DNA from: S010-25 sp964466455
GTDB lineage: Bacteria; Pseudomonadota; Gammaproteobacteria; SZUA-229
Length of the DNA stretch: 43,811 nt
Assembly: GCA_964466455.1 (NCBI GenBank)
Contig: CAYXNL010000015.1
Span: forward strand, 1-43,811
Direction: 5' to 3'
How positions within the stretch are numbered: the stretch's first letter is position 1; every line of letters begins with the position of its first letter. Below, in pieces: positions 24,201-32,827 of this stretch. The notes under the pieces are model-generated. The model ran no database searches. It saw only the letters and a list, made by a program, of their open reading frames with translations, and was not told the origin of the DNA. The position numbers and the translations under genes were made by a program.

Positions 24201-26324
24201 ATGGATGATGCTGCATACAACTGTCTGCAACAGACTTTTGGCTATTCAGATTTCCGCTTTCAGCAACGCGATATCATCCAGTCTCTAATTCAGGGTGAAG
24301 ATGTCATTGTGCTGATGCCAACTGGCGGCGGTAAATCTTTGTGCTACCAGATTCCTGCCCTGGTTCGCCCCGGTACCGGTATCATTATTTCACCACTGAT
24401 TGCATTGATGCATGATCAGATTATCGCCCTGCAACAGCTCGGGGTTCGTGCCGCCTGCTTAAATTCCACGCTGGACAGTACAACGATACGGCAAACCGAG
24501 GCCGATTTTATTAACGGGCATCTGGATATGCTTTATGTTGCTCCGGAACGCCTTACCACGGCCGGTTTTATCGCCTTACTCAGACAGGCCACAATATCAC
24601 TGTTTGCCATAGACGAAGCCCACTGCGTTTCACAATGGGGGCATGATTTCCGTCCCGACTATATCCGCCTTTCCCTGTTGCATGAGCAGTTTCCTGCCAT
24701 TCCCCGCATTGCGTTAACGGCAACGGCGGATGAGGCCACCCGTCATGAGATACGACAGCGTCTTGCACTGGAAAAGGCCCAGCTATTTCTGTCCAGTTTC
24801 GACCGCCCGAATATCTGTTATCAAATCCGGGAAGGGCAGAGTAATGCCCGCACCGCGCTCCTGCGATTCATTCAGAATGAACATGAAAATGAAACCGGTA
24901 TTGTCTATTGCCTGTCGCGCAAAAAAGTGGACAACATCGCAAACTGGCTAACTGAAAAAGGGCTCACCGCACTGCCTTACCACGCCGGTCTAACAGCAGA
25001 CATACGCAACAGGCACCAACAGCGTTTCGTTAATGAAGATGGCATTATTATTGTTGCAACCATCGCTTTTGGTATGGGTATTGATAAACCGGACGTACGT
25101 TTTGTCGCCCACCTTAACCTGCCAAAAAGCATGGAAGCCTATTATCAGGAAACCGGTCGGGCAGGGCGCGATGGCCTGCCATCCGATGCCTGGATGATAT
25201 ATGGCCTACAGGATGTCATTACCCTGAAACAGATGATGGCTGAATCAGAAGCGGACGAACAGCATAAGCGTGTTGAACATCAGAAACTTGAAGCCATGCT
25301 GGGATTTACCGAAATAACCGGCTGTCGGCGGCAGGCGCTACTAGCTTACTTTGGTGAACAGCTTGATCAGCCCTGCGGTAACTGCGACAACTGTTTAACT
25401 CCCGTCGACACCTGGGACGCCACCACTGCCGCACAAAAAGCGCTGTCCTGTGCCCATCGAACGGGTCAACGCTTCGGCGTCAACTATCTAATTGATGTAC
25501 TTAGTGGTAAACCCAGTGAGCGATTGCTTCATTTTGGTCATGACAAACTCAGTGTATTTGGTATCGGCAAAGAGCTGGATGCCGGACAATGGCGCAGTCT
25601 TTTCCGCCAGTTAATTTCACAAAATTTTCTCACCGTAGACGTTGACGGCTTCGGTGCATTACGGCTCACCGAGCAATGTCGCGCCATACTGCGTGGCGAG
25701 AAAATCCTGTGTTTACGCAAGGAAAGCCCACGTAACCGATCTGCCCGTAAAGGTCGAAAACCCGCTCACACGGAAGAAATGGCGGACCACCTGCTTTGGG
25801 ATGCATTACGTGCCTGCCGTAAAAAACTGGCGGAGGAAAATGAAGTCCCACCGTTTGTTATTTTCCACGATGCCACCCTGGCGCAAATGCTGGAACGCCA
25901 GCCGCAAACCCGTGAACAGTTTGCCCGGCTAAATGGTGTGGGAGATACAAAACTGGAAAAATATGCTGATCATTTTCTACAGCTTATTAACCAGCACAGT
26001 AATAACTCGCCTTCATCCTGTAGCGATACAGTTAATGAAAGTTTACTACTGCTTCGCAGCGGACTGGACGTAGCACACATCGCCGCACAACGGCAACTGA
26101 AAGTCACCACCATATACAGCCACCTGGCAAACTGTATCGAACAAGGGAAGTTGAAACTTGATGAAGCCGTTGACCTGAGTAAAGAGGATATCGACCTTAT
26201 TCATGACACCTTTTTACAGCTTGATGATGGCAGCAAAAAACTCAAACCGGTCTATGATGCTCTCGATGGCCTGTTCGATTATGGTATTTTGCGCTGCGTT
26301 ATGGCTTCAGTTGCGCCATCCTGA
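24201..26324 (+). CDS. recQ: ATP-dependent DNA helicase RecQ
   Basis: A 3'-5' DNA helicase for recombination and replication-fork repair. Walker A is MPTGGGKS (Lys45), the DEAH box is in FAIDEAHCVSQWGHDFRPDY, and motif VI is YYQETGRAGRDG. The zinc-binding cysteines are in GCRRQALLAYFG and PCGNCDNC. RQC winged-helix, HRDC (about 525-595) and a C-terminal helix-turn-helix-like region (LLLRSGLDVAHIAAQRQLKV) follow. At 707 residues it is about 100 longer than E. coli RecQ because of that extra C-terminal domain. GGAG precedes the ATG. It is convergent with the DUF202 gene. Confidence 0.95.
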   Translation: MDDAAYNCLQQTFGYSDFRFQQRDIIQSLIQGEDVIVLMPTGGGKSLCYQIPALVRPGTGIIISPLIALMHDQIIALQQLGVRAACLNSTLDSTTIRQTEADFINGHLDMLYVAPERLTTAGFIALLRQATISLFAIDEAHCVSQWGHDFRPDYIRLSLLHEQFPAIPRIALTATADEATRHEIRQRLALEKAQLFLSSFDRPNICYQIREGQSNARTALLRFIQNEHENETGIVYCLSRKKVDNIANWLTEKGLTALPYHAGLTADIRNRHQQRFVNEDGIIIVATIAFGMGIDKPDVRFVAHLNLPKSMEAYYQETGRAGRDGLPSDAWMIYGLQDVITLKQMMAESEADEQHKRVEHQKLEAMLGFTEITGCRRQALLAYFGEQLDQPCGNCDNCLTPVDTWDATTAAQKALSCAHRTGQRFGVNYLIDVLSGKPSERLLHFGHDKLSVFGIGKELDAGQWRSLFRQLISQNFLTVDVDGFGALRLTEQCRAILRGEKILCLRKESPRNRSARKGRKPAHTEEMADHLLWDALRACRKKLAEENEVPPFVIFHDATLAQMLERQPQTREQFARLNGVGDTKLEKYADHFLQLINQHSNNSPSSCSDTVNESLLLLRSGLDVAHIAAQRQLKVTTIYSHLANCIEQGKLKLDEAVDLSKEDIDLIHDTFLQLDDGSKKLKPVYDALDGLFDYGILRCVMASVAPS

Positions 26325-26347
26325 CAGCCGGCAGCAGTGAGATAAAA

Positions 26348-26770
26348 TCACAACCAGACCGTTATCAGTAAGCCACCCAATGCAAGCAGGGAGCAGCCGG
26401 TTAAGATATAACTGATTATTCTTGCCATTAGTACAGACATGGCATCAATATCAAGGTGAGCCATACGAAGATGTAAATGGCTATAACGCCAGCTTGCCTG
26501 TAGATAGGCTACCATACTAAACACCATCAGAACGGTACTGACGACCACTAGCACCCACGATGGCATTACACCCTGAAGAAATTTAGCCGCACCCAGCCCG
26601 GTCGCCATCGCTGCCAGCCCGGTACGCAACCACGCCTGATAAGTCCGTTCATTTGCCAGCACGGTGCGATCCAGCGCCAGCGTATTCCTGTCTGGTGCCG
26701 CCACAACACTGGTGCTGACTTTATTCTCCTGCTGCGATTGTCCGCCACCTGAAACCAAAACATCCCCCAT
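26348..26770 (-). CDS. DUF202 (YidH-type) small membrane protein
   Basis: A 140-residue protein with three predicted transmembrane helices and the DUF202 signature LANERTYQAWLRTGLAAMATGLGAAKF at residues ~38-64. The function of the family is unknown. The ATG overlaps the stop of the Sel1-repeat gene by one base (TGATG), so the two are translationally coupled. The N-terminal ~30 residues are polar and low in conservation. Confidence 0.85.
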   Translation of the reverse strand: MGDVLVSGGGQSQQENKVSTSVVAAPDRNTLALDRTVLANERTYQAWLRTGLAAMATGLGAAKFLQGVMPSWVLVVVSTVLMVFSMVAYLQASWRYSHLHLRMAHLDIDAMSVLMARIISYILTGCSLLALGGLLITVWL

Positions 26771-27687
26771 CAGTGCTTACGTGCTTTTTTATCCCATTGT
26801 GCCGCTTTCTCTTTATCCCTCTGCACACCAAATTCACCGTGGCGATAAATATCAGCCAGTGTTTCCATTGCGATTCGGTTACCATCATGCGCGGCTTTAT
26901 GAATCCACTTTAGCGCCAGCGCATTATTCTGATGCACATCCCATGCGCCACTTTCATAACGTAGGCCCAGTTCAAACTCAGCCTGTGGATCACCTTTCTT
27001 TGCGCGCTGAATCAATACACCAGCCGATTCCTGATACAGTTTTGTCGCAAAATCCACCGTGTTTTTTATAATAGCCAGTAAATTTACGGCATCGGTTTTA
27101 CCCTGTTCGGCCGCGCGGTTTAACCAGTTCTGAGCGACCGTTTCATCCTGTTGCACAGCATATCCCTCATAATACATCTTACCCAGTAGATACTGGGCAT
27201 CCCTGTTATTTTGTTCCGCAGATTTTGTCAGCCAGTAAATGGCGCGGGTGGGATCTTTTTTAACGCCCTGTCCCTGCAAATGCGCTTTTCCCATCAGATA
27301 CTGAGCCTGTGAATTGCCTTTATGAGCCGATTTACGCCACCATTTGATAGCGTGCGTAATATCTTTCGCTACTCCCTCACCGTTGGCAAAACATTTCCCC
27401 AGTTCTAACTGGGCATAAGCATTACCCATGCGTGCAGAACGGCGCAACCAGTAAACGGCCTTTTTTGCATCCGGTTTCAGGCCATCACGTCCTTCCAGAT
27501 AGGCCAGACCATATAATAACTGAGCATTTGCATCATCGTCCTGTGCCTCATGGGCAAGCAATCGTAATGCCATCGGTGTTATCGTCGATGTCGCTGACCA
27601 CGCTGGCGCAATACTTAGCGTCCAGAGCAGGACGCAGCTACTGAAGCATACGACGATCCATCTGTTATCTGCGTGTATCTTGTTCAT
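26770..27687 (-). CDS. Secreted Sel1-repeat protein
   Basis: The N-terminal signal peptide (WIVVCFSSCVLLWTLSIAPAWSA) is followed by about six or seven Sel1-like repeats across residues ~45-300. Examples are AQLELGKCFANGEGVAKD, AQYLMGKAHLQGQGVKKD and AQYLLGKMYYEGYAVQQD, each followed by A..W..K/R-A. Sel1 repeats form alpha solenoids that act as protein-interaction scaffolds, often in the periplasm and in stress or envelope processes. Partners are unknown. It is the first gene of a two-gene unit with the DUF202 protein. Confidence 0.88.
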   Translation of the reverse strand: MNKIHADNRWIVVCFSSCVLLWTLSIAPAWSATSTITPMALRLLAHEAQDDDANAQLLYGLAYLEGRDGLKPDAKKAVYWLRRSARMGNAYAQLELGKCFANGEGVAKDITHAIKWWRKSAHKGNSQAQYLMGKAHLQGQGVKKDPTRAIYWLTKSAEQNNRDAQYLLGKMYYEGYAVQQDETVAQNWLNRAAEQGKTDAVNLLAIIKNTVDFATKLYQESAGVLIQRAKKGDPQAEFELGLRYESGAWDVHQNNALALKWIHKAAHDGNRIAMETLADIYRHGEFGVQRDKEKAAQWDKKARKH

Positions 27688-27797
27688 TATTTTATCAACC
27701 CGAATGCGCTAAGCCATGGTAATGATACAGAAAAACTATCGGCAACTATTTTGTGTGTACCGGTGATTAATTTAGCGGATAATCATTTTTTGAATTA

Positions 27798-29159
27798 TTA
27801 CGTACTTTCCCTGGCCTTTCGTTCCTTTTCTGCATCTTCGCGGCTCTGCTCTTCGGCAAAAGTAACCAGCAGATTTTCTGCCAGTGCTTCGTATACCGGT
27901 TTTCTGGAAATCAGTTTTGACGTTCCTGCTGCAATCAATGCTGTTGCCATCATTGCCATGACCAGATCCTGGTTATCCGTCATCTCCATGACGATCACAA
28001 AGGCGGTAATGGGTGTCTGCACGACACCGGTAAAATAGCCTATCATCCCCAGAATTACAATAGTCGAGGTTAGCTGAGACGGGAATAACATTGCCAGATC
28101 CTGACCTAGTGCGGCACCACTGGCCAATGATGGCGCAAATAAACCACCCGGTAATGAGGTGAGATAGGTAACAACGGTAGCTAAAATCTTGTATACCGGA
28201 TACATCGCACTAACTTCTGCATGGCAGGTATTAACGCCCGCACAGACAATAAGCTGTTTGGCTTCAATATAGCCAGTACCAAAAGCAGAACCACCACTAA
28301 CCAGCCCCAGTAGAGCGACAATTATGCCACAGACAAAAGCTATTTTTGCCCAGTGATTCCGCATCAGCGGACTAAGCTTCTTTGAGCCAACGATCAGGAC
28401 TTTACTGAATAATCCACCCAGACCGCCGCCGACTACACCACAGATTACCACTATCAGCCAGACCCAGCTAAAATCAATATTAGCCGGTGATACACCATAA
28501 TAGTGATAGTTCTCCTGATAGACAAATACGGCAGCCATGCCTGAAACAATCACCCCGACCATAATCATTCCGTTGTAACGCCGATCAAATGACCGTGCCA
28601 TTTCTTCAATCGCAAACATAACCCCGGCCAGCGGAGTATTAAATGCGGCGGCGATTCCAGCGCCCGCCCCGGTGAGGATTAAACCGCGTTTTGCGTGTTT
28701 GGAAGTCAGATGGGTATGTTTGCCCAGCGAATGCATAATGGCCGCACCGAGATGTACCGTCGGGCCTTCCCGCCCCATAGACCCCCCAGCAAATAGCGCC
28801 AGCACCGTTAAAAACACCTTGCCTATAACCATCCGTATCGACAACAGACGGTTGCTGATACCACCACCCGAAGCCGCCAGTGCAATCAGTGCCTGAGGAA
28901 TACCACTACCTTCAGCACCACTAAAGTATTTTCGTGTTAAATAAACGCCGAGAATAAAACCACCGGGGGTTACCAGAAAGGGTAAATACTTATTGTATGC
29001 CACCATTGCCCGAAAAAAGTTATCGGCCACCGAGCCCAGCATGGCAAATACAGCCGCAACCACGCCAACCAGAATAGCGCCCCCCCAGAAGATCAATTGC
29101 ATACGCAATATATTGCGGCGGAAAAAATGAAATCTTATTCGACGAATCTGACGATGCAT
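27798..29159 (-). CDS. ClC-family chloride channel/H+ antiporter
   Basis: A 453-residue polytopic protein with all three selectivity motifs of ClC proteins: GSGIPQ, GREGPTVHLGA (gating glutamate, equal to E. coli Glu148) and GGLFAPSLASGAALGQ. The intracellular proton-path glutamate of antiporters is also present in FAIEEMA. This favours a 2Cl-/H+ exchanger over a passive channel. A charged C-terminal tail (about 20 residues) follows the last helix, with no CBS domains. The upstream region has two direct copies of a 13-base repeat right before the start. Confidence 0.92.
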   Translation of the reverse strand: MHRQIRRIRFHFFRRNILRMQLIFWGGAILVGVVAAVFAMLGSVADNFFRAMVAYNKYLPFLVTPGGFILGVYLTRKYFSGAEGSGIPQALIALAASGGGISNRLLSIRMVIGKVFLTVLALFAGGSMGREGPTVHLGAAIMHSLGKHTHLTSKHAKRGLILTGAGAGIAAAFNTPLAGVMFAIEEMARSFDRRYNGMIMVGVIVSGMAAVFVYQENYHYYGVSPANIDFSWVWLIVVICGVVGGGLGGLFSKVLIVGSKKLSPLMRNHWAKIAFVCGIIVALLGLVSGGSAFGTGYIEAKQLIVCAGVNTCHAEVSAMYPVYKILATVVTYLTSLPGGLFAPSLASGAALGQDLAMLFPSQLTSTIVILGMIGYFTGVVQTPITAFVIVMEMTDNQDLVMAMMATALIAAGTSKLISRKPVYEALAENLLVTFAEEQSREDAEKERKAREST

Positions 29160-29164
29160 AGTAA

Positions 29165-29192
29165 CTCACATCATGATGGCTCACATCATGAT
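29165..29192. repeat. Direct repeat with palindromic core upstream of clc
   Basis: CTCACATCATGAT occurs twice at a 15-base period (29165-29177 and 29180-29192), starting 6 bases upstream of the ClC start codon. Each copy contains the self-complementary octamer ATCATGAT. It could be a duplicated operator over the ribosome-binding region or a simple tandem duplication. Further up, GATATAGGTAT and ATACCGATATA (29221-29250) form an imperfect inverted repeat. The rest of the 271-base gap to arnF shows no gene. Confidence 0.6.
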
Positions 29193-29430
29193 AATTCTCA
29201 TAGTGAAAAATGGGTATAAAGATATAGGTATTTTAGCAGATACCGATATAAGTGGAACAACCCATTAATAGATAGCGCGAATAGATAGCGTGGGTTCATC
29301 ACGTTTCAGGCAGTCTGTCCACCTCGAATTAACCTGGATAGTTCACCGGCAGTATGGTTTGGAGAAGATATTTATGGCTCTGGACGGCCTCACAACCCCG
29401 TTATTCGGTAGTGCCTCGACTTTGATTAAA

Positions 29431-29847
29431 CTAACCGTCATCCGCTGCCGATTTCATATTCGCCAGTGCAACCCCGACAATAACCAGTAATATACCGATA
29501 CTACGCATCACAGATAGTGACTCACCGATTCTATCCCAGTACACCGCGCCCAGATAGACCAGCACATAACTCAGCCCCAGCATGGGATAAGCGTAACTGA
29601 TCTGATAACGGGTAAGCGCCAGCAACCACGCCAGCATAGACAGGCCATAGCAGGCAATACCGGCAAACAACCAGAATAACAGCAGGTGGTTCTGTAATGC
29701 GGCCTCAATGGTCATAAGCAGATCAAAGGGGCTGGTTGCTGGTATATCTCTGAACGCCAGCATTGCCGCCTTCATTAATAACTGCGCCAGCGCAGATAGA
29801 AGAATACTGGCACCCAGTAATATTGCCGGTTGATAGTTTTTTATCAT
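29431..29847 (-). CDS. arnF: Undecaprenyl-phosphate-Ara4N flippase subunit ArnF
   Basis: A 138-residue EmrE-like protein with four transmembrane helices. With ArnE it is thought to flip undecaprenyl-phosphate-4-amino-4-deoxy-L-arabinose to the periplasmic face. LLSALAQLLMKAAM in the first helix and the SYAYPMLGLSYVLVYLGA segment are typical for this small DMT-type group. The ATG overlaps the stop of arnE by four bases (ATGA). It is the last gene of the arn operon, in the E. coli order. Confidence 0.88.
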   Translation of the reverse strand: MIKNYQPAILLGASILLSALAQLLMKAAMLAFRDIPATSPFDLLMTIEAALQNHLLLFWLFAGIACYGLSMLAWLLALTRYQISYAYPMLGLSYVLVYLGAVYWDRIGESLSVMRSIGILLVIVGVALANMKSAADDG

Positions 29848-30194
29848 GACTGTGCAATCAGGCTAATGCCCGCAATAATAAACACCACACCAAACCATCG
29901 CCACCAGGAAACCGTTTCATGCAAAATAAAACGTGCCGCCAGCAATACCACAATAAAACCGCCGCTGATAAAAGGGAAAGCTCTGCTTACCTGCATCTGG
30001 TATAAAACCAGCAGCCATAATACCAGCGCCGTGCCCAAACAAATGACCGCCAGCACAATCTCCCACTGGAGTAAAGCTCGTAACATCTGTGTTTTTGTGG
30101 TTGCCTGTTTCAAACCACGATCAGCACCCAGCTTCTGCAGAACCTGTCCACTGGAGGTTAATAAAATAACAACCGCAATAAGCACATACTCCAT
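29844..30194 (-). CDS. arnE: Undecaprenyl-phosphate-Ara4N flippase subunit ArnE
   Basis: A 116-residue four-helix EmrE-like protein, partner of ArnF. It begins MEYVLIAVVILLTSSGQVLQKLGAD and contains SRAFPFISGGFIVVLLAA and WWRWFGVVFIIAGISLI. A longer frame runs to 30245, but that would extend back into arnT by about 50 bases. The ATG at 30194 overlaps the arnT stop by one base (TAATG), which decides the start. Confidence 0.88.
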   Translation of the reverse strand: MEYVLIAVVILLTSSGQVLQKLGADRGLKQATTKTQMLRALLQWEIVLAVICLGTALVLWLLVLYQMQVSRAFPFISGGFIVVLLAARFILHETVSWWRWFGVVFIIAGISLIAQS

Positions 30195-31921
30195 TACGAT
30201 TGCCCGGCTTTTACAGGAATCGCCCACAGTACAAAATCTCCCCAACGTGACACTTTCGCCCGCGCTGGCAGCAGGGCTTTCATTTTCTGATAAGCATCTG
30301 CCTGAGTCACAATCACAATGGGTTTTTTATTTATATTACGGGATAAAAACTGCTGCAATTTTTTACCCCCAAGCAGACGCTGGGCCGAATCCGCATAACT
30401 CATACCATAACTTAACTCACCTGTACTCGTCTGATAAACATCACTACGTTTAAAATACCAGTTGACCGCGTGAACCAGATTACCATTTGTTACTAACAGA
30501 GTATTCTTGCTGACCTGATGGGCGTTTTGCAGTAGAAATTTTCCTGGCATTTTTCTTTCGGCGGTTCGCTCGGGCAATATAAACTGTGCAGCCAACATAA
30601 CAGGCACCAGACTGAAGGCATAAATTGCCAGTATTTTTCTACTGCCCGAGACAATACGTGTACTATAGATAGTCACTGCTGCGGAAAATATAAAAGCGGC
30701 ACATAACAACAGCCATTTCCAGCTTTCATTGTCATACCAGATGCGTTTAGCCAGCTCACCATTCTGCCGCCAGACAACAAAACCGCTTAAAGCCAGCAAA
30801 AACACCACCGTTAACCAGGCGCCTGCGGTAAACCAGACTTTATTTTGCCTTACATCCTGCCCGCTTAAATAATGTTGCAGACCAATCGCTAATAAAATGG
30901 CCAATGGTGGCAGACAGGGCAGGATATAGGTGGGCAGTTTCCCATGTGCAATGGAAAAAAATACAAATGGCAGTAAAAACCATAACAGACAATAAACAAT
31001 CAGGTTTCTTTCAGCAGGATTTTTATTCTCGGCTTTTAACCACGAAACACTTAAGCCTTTTAACATAGCGACTATCTGTGTTATCCATGGCCAGGCTAAT
31101 AAAGGCAGAAAGGTTAAATAAAACCAGGCCGGCTGTTCATGTTGTGCATGGTCACTGGCAAAACGTTTAATGTGCTCTACCCAGAAAAAATAGTGCCAGT
31201 AATCAGGCTGTTGCAACTGAATCAGAATCGCCCATGGCAATATTACCAGAAGGGCGACCAGTGTCGGTAACCAGCCCCGCGTTAGCAATTCGCGCCATCG
31301 GCCCTGCCAAATCACATAGGGGCCAATCACGATACCGAGCAGGGCAAATGCCAGAAATCCCTTGGTAAGAAAAGCTGCACCGCAAAAGACACCCAGTAAC
31401 ACCAGCTCAATAAAACGCCTGCGCGGGTTATTTTCATTATGCGCATAATAAAACGCAACAAAAGCCGCTGTCAGGAAAAAACTAAAACTGTTATCAAGAA
31501 TATTGTAACTGCCCATGAGGAAGACACCGAACAGGGTCAGATAAATCATTGCCGCGCTGAGTGCTGTTTTACGTGTACGGCCGCTGCCTGCTAACAATAA
31601 AAATATTGCCAGCGCAGACAGCCCTGCCGACAGCGCACCGGGTAATCTTACGGCAAAGGCATTTTCGCCAAACAACTGCATACTGCCTGCAACCAGCCAG
31701 TAGCCGAGTACCGGCTTCTCAAAATAGCGCAGTCCATTAAGATGCGGCACCACCCAGTTACCGGACTGTATCATTTCACGGGGAATTTCCGCGTAACGTA
31801 CTTCGTCGGGAATCATCAAGGGTCGCAGACCCAGCGGGACTAAATAAATCAGTACATACAGCAACAATAAAATCAGTGCATAAAATTGCCAGTGGGAATC
31901 TTTATTACTAATGTTATTCAC
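30194..31921 (-). CDS. arnT: Lipid A 4-amino-4-deoxy-L-arabinose transferase ArnT (GT83/PMT-like)
   Basis: Integral inner-membrane glycosyltransferase that moves L-Ara4N from undecaprenyl phosphate to lipid A phosphates in the periplasm, lowering negative charge and giving polymyxin resistance. The family signature is near the N-terminus: LMIPDEVRYAEIPREMIQSGNW and VVPHLNGLRYFEKPVLGYWL, with the acidic catalytic region. About a dozen hydrophobic helices fill the first ~430 residues and a soluble periplasmic domain follows. At 575 residues it is slightly longer than the E. coli protein. Its start overlaps arnD by 8 bases. Confidence 0.93.
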   Translation of the reverse strand: MNNISNKDSHWQFYALILLLLYVLIYLVPLGLRPLMIPDEVRYAEIPREMIQSGNWVVPHLNGLRYFEKPVLGYWLVAGSMQLFGENAFAVRLPGALSAGLSALAIFLLLAGSGRTRKTALSAAMIYLTLFGVFLMGSYNILDNSFSFFLTAAFVAFYYAHNENNPRRRFIELVLLGVFCGAAFLTKGFLAFALLGIVIGPYVIWQGRWRELLTRGWLPTLVALLVILPWAILIQLQQPDYWHYFFWVEHIKRFASDHAQHEQPAWFYLTFLPLLAWPWITQIVAMLKGLSVSWLKAENKNPAERNLIVYCLLWFLLPFVFFSIAHGKLPTYILPCLPPLAILLAIGLQHYLSGQDVRQNKVWFTAGAWLTVVFLLALSGFVVWRQNGELAKRIWYDNESWKWLLLCAAFIFSAAVTIYSTRIVSGSRKILAIYAFSLVPVMLAAQFILPERTAERKMPGKFLLQNAHQVSKNTLLVTNGNLVHAVNWYFKRSDVYQTSTGELSYGMSYADSAQRLLGGKKLQQFLSRNINKKPIVIVTQADAYQKMKALLPARAKVSRWGDFVLWAIPVKAGQS

Positions 31922-32813
31922 CCTGACAGGCCACCCAGCCTTCGCGCCCGATTAATGCTGCACTGATTATTTTACCCGGCATAATACTGTTTTGATCAGC
32001 AGGCAATAAAGCCTGTAGAGGAACAAACTGTATATCACGCTGTTTTGCCAGGCTTAAAAACTGGTCAAACATTTCGGCGCAGACGATACCTTCCACTTCA
32101 GCATGCACAGTAAGAACATTAAGCTGTTCCGGCTGAAATAAACCCAGCAGGTAGTCGTTATAATTTTCTACTGTAATAGCCTTATTTCCTATCACTTCAT
32201 CATACGTCGGCAGGGTTACGGGTATTTGCGGGGCATAATGCTTACCATCAATCTCCGGGGTAAAGATACTGTGCCCCCGGCAGTCACTGTTATAACGGAA
32301 AGCGAAAGACTGCTTCTGGCGAATCACCTGCTCATTGGCTTTCCAGCCGGCAGCGGCAGAACACAGCGGCGGCTCCCCGGTAATGGCGGTTAACGTTTCA
32401 ACCCCACGTTTAATTTCATCACTAATCTGCTCATCCGTCATGGTTTCCATCTGCATCTGCCAGCGGTGATGATCCCAGGCATGAAAGCCGACTTCATGCC
32501 TGGCCTGTTTCGTCCGGCGAATTATATCCGCCAGTCGCCTGCCGATAAGCGGCCCCGGCCAGAAAGTACCGCGTAATAAAATATCCCAGCCATACAGGCT
32601 GGCCGCTTTTGAGCGCAACATTTTTATCAGGAAGGCCGGTTTTAATAAGCGCCACAGATGCCGCCCCATGTTGTCCGGCCCCACACTGAAAAAAAAGCTG
32701 GCTTTTAGCTGGTGCTTTTCCAGTATCCGCAGCAACGCTGGAACGCCTTCGCGAGTACCACGAAAGGTATCTACATCAATACGCAGACCAGCGGTAATTT
32801 TCCCTTCAGCCAA
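31914..32813 (-). CDS. arnD: 4-deoxy-4-formamido-L-arabinose-phosphoundecaprenol deformylase ArnD
   Basis: Polysaccharide-deacetylase-fold metal enzyme that removes the formyl group from undecaprenyl-phosphate-linked Ara4FN. Metal-binding and catalytic residues are visible in LRIDVDTFRGTREGVP (Asp pair) and VGFHAWDHHRW (His residues). The 299-residue length agrees with ArnD. It follows arnA by 14 bases and overlaps arnT, as in the enterobacterial operon. Confidence 0.93.
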   Translation of the reverse strand: MAEGKITAGLRIDVDTFRGTREGVPALLRILEKHQLKASFFFSVGPDNMGRHLWRLLKPAFLIKMLRSKAASLYGWDILLRGTFWPGPLIGRRLADIIRRTKQARHEVGFHAWDHHRWQMQMETMTDEQISDEIKRGVETLTAITGEPPLCSAAAGWKANEQVIRQKQSFAFRYNSDCRGHSIFTPEIDGKHYAPQIPVTLPTYDEVIGNKAITVENYNDYLLGLFQPEQLNVLTVHAEVEGIVCAEMFDQFLSLAKQRDIQFVPLQALLPADQNSIMPGKIISAALIGREGWVACQGE

Positions 32814-32827
32814 CGGGATAACTCCAC

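Noticed and set aside
29830..30453. Plus-strand open frame of about 200 codons over arnE/arnT
   Set aside because: It runs antisense to well-recognised arn genes, matches no family, and has no ribosome site. It is a shadow of the coding strand.
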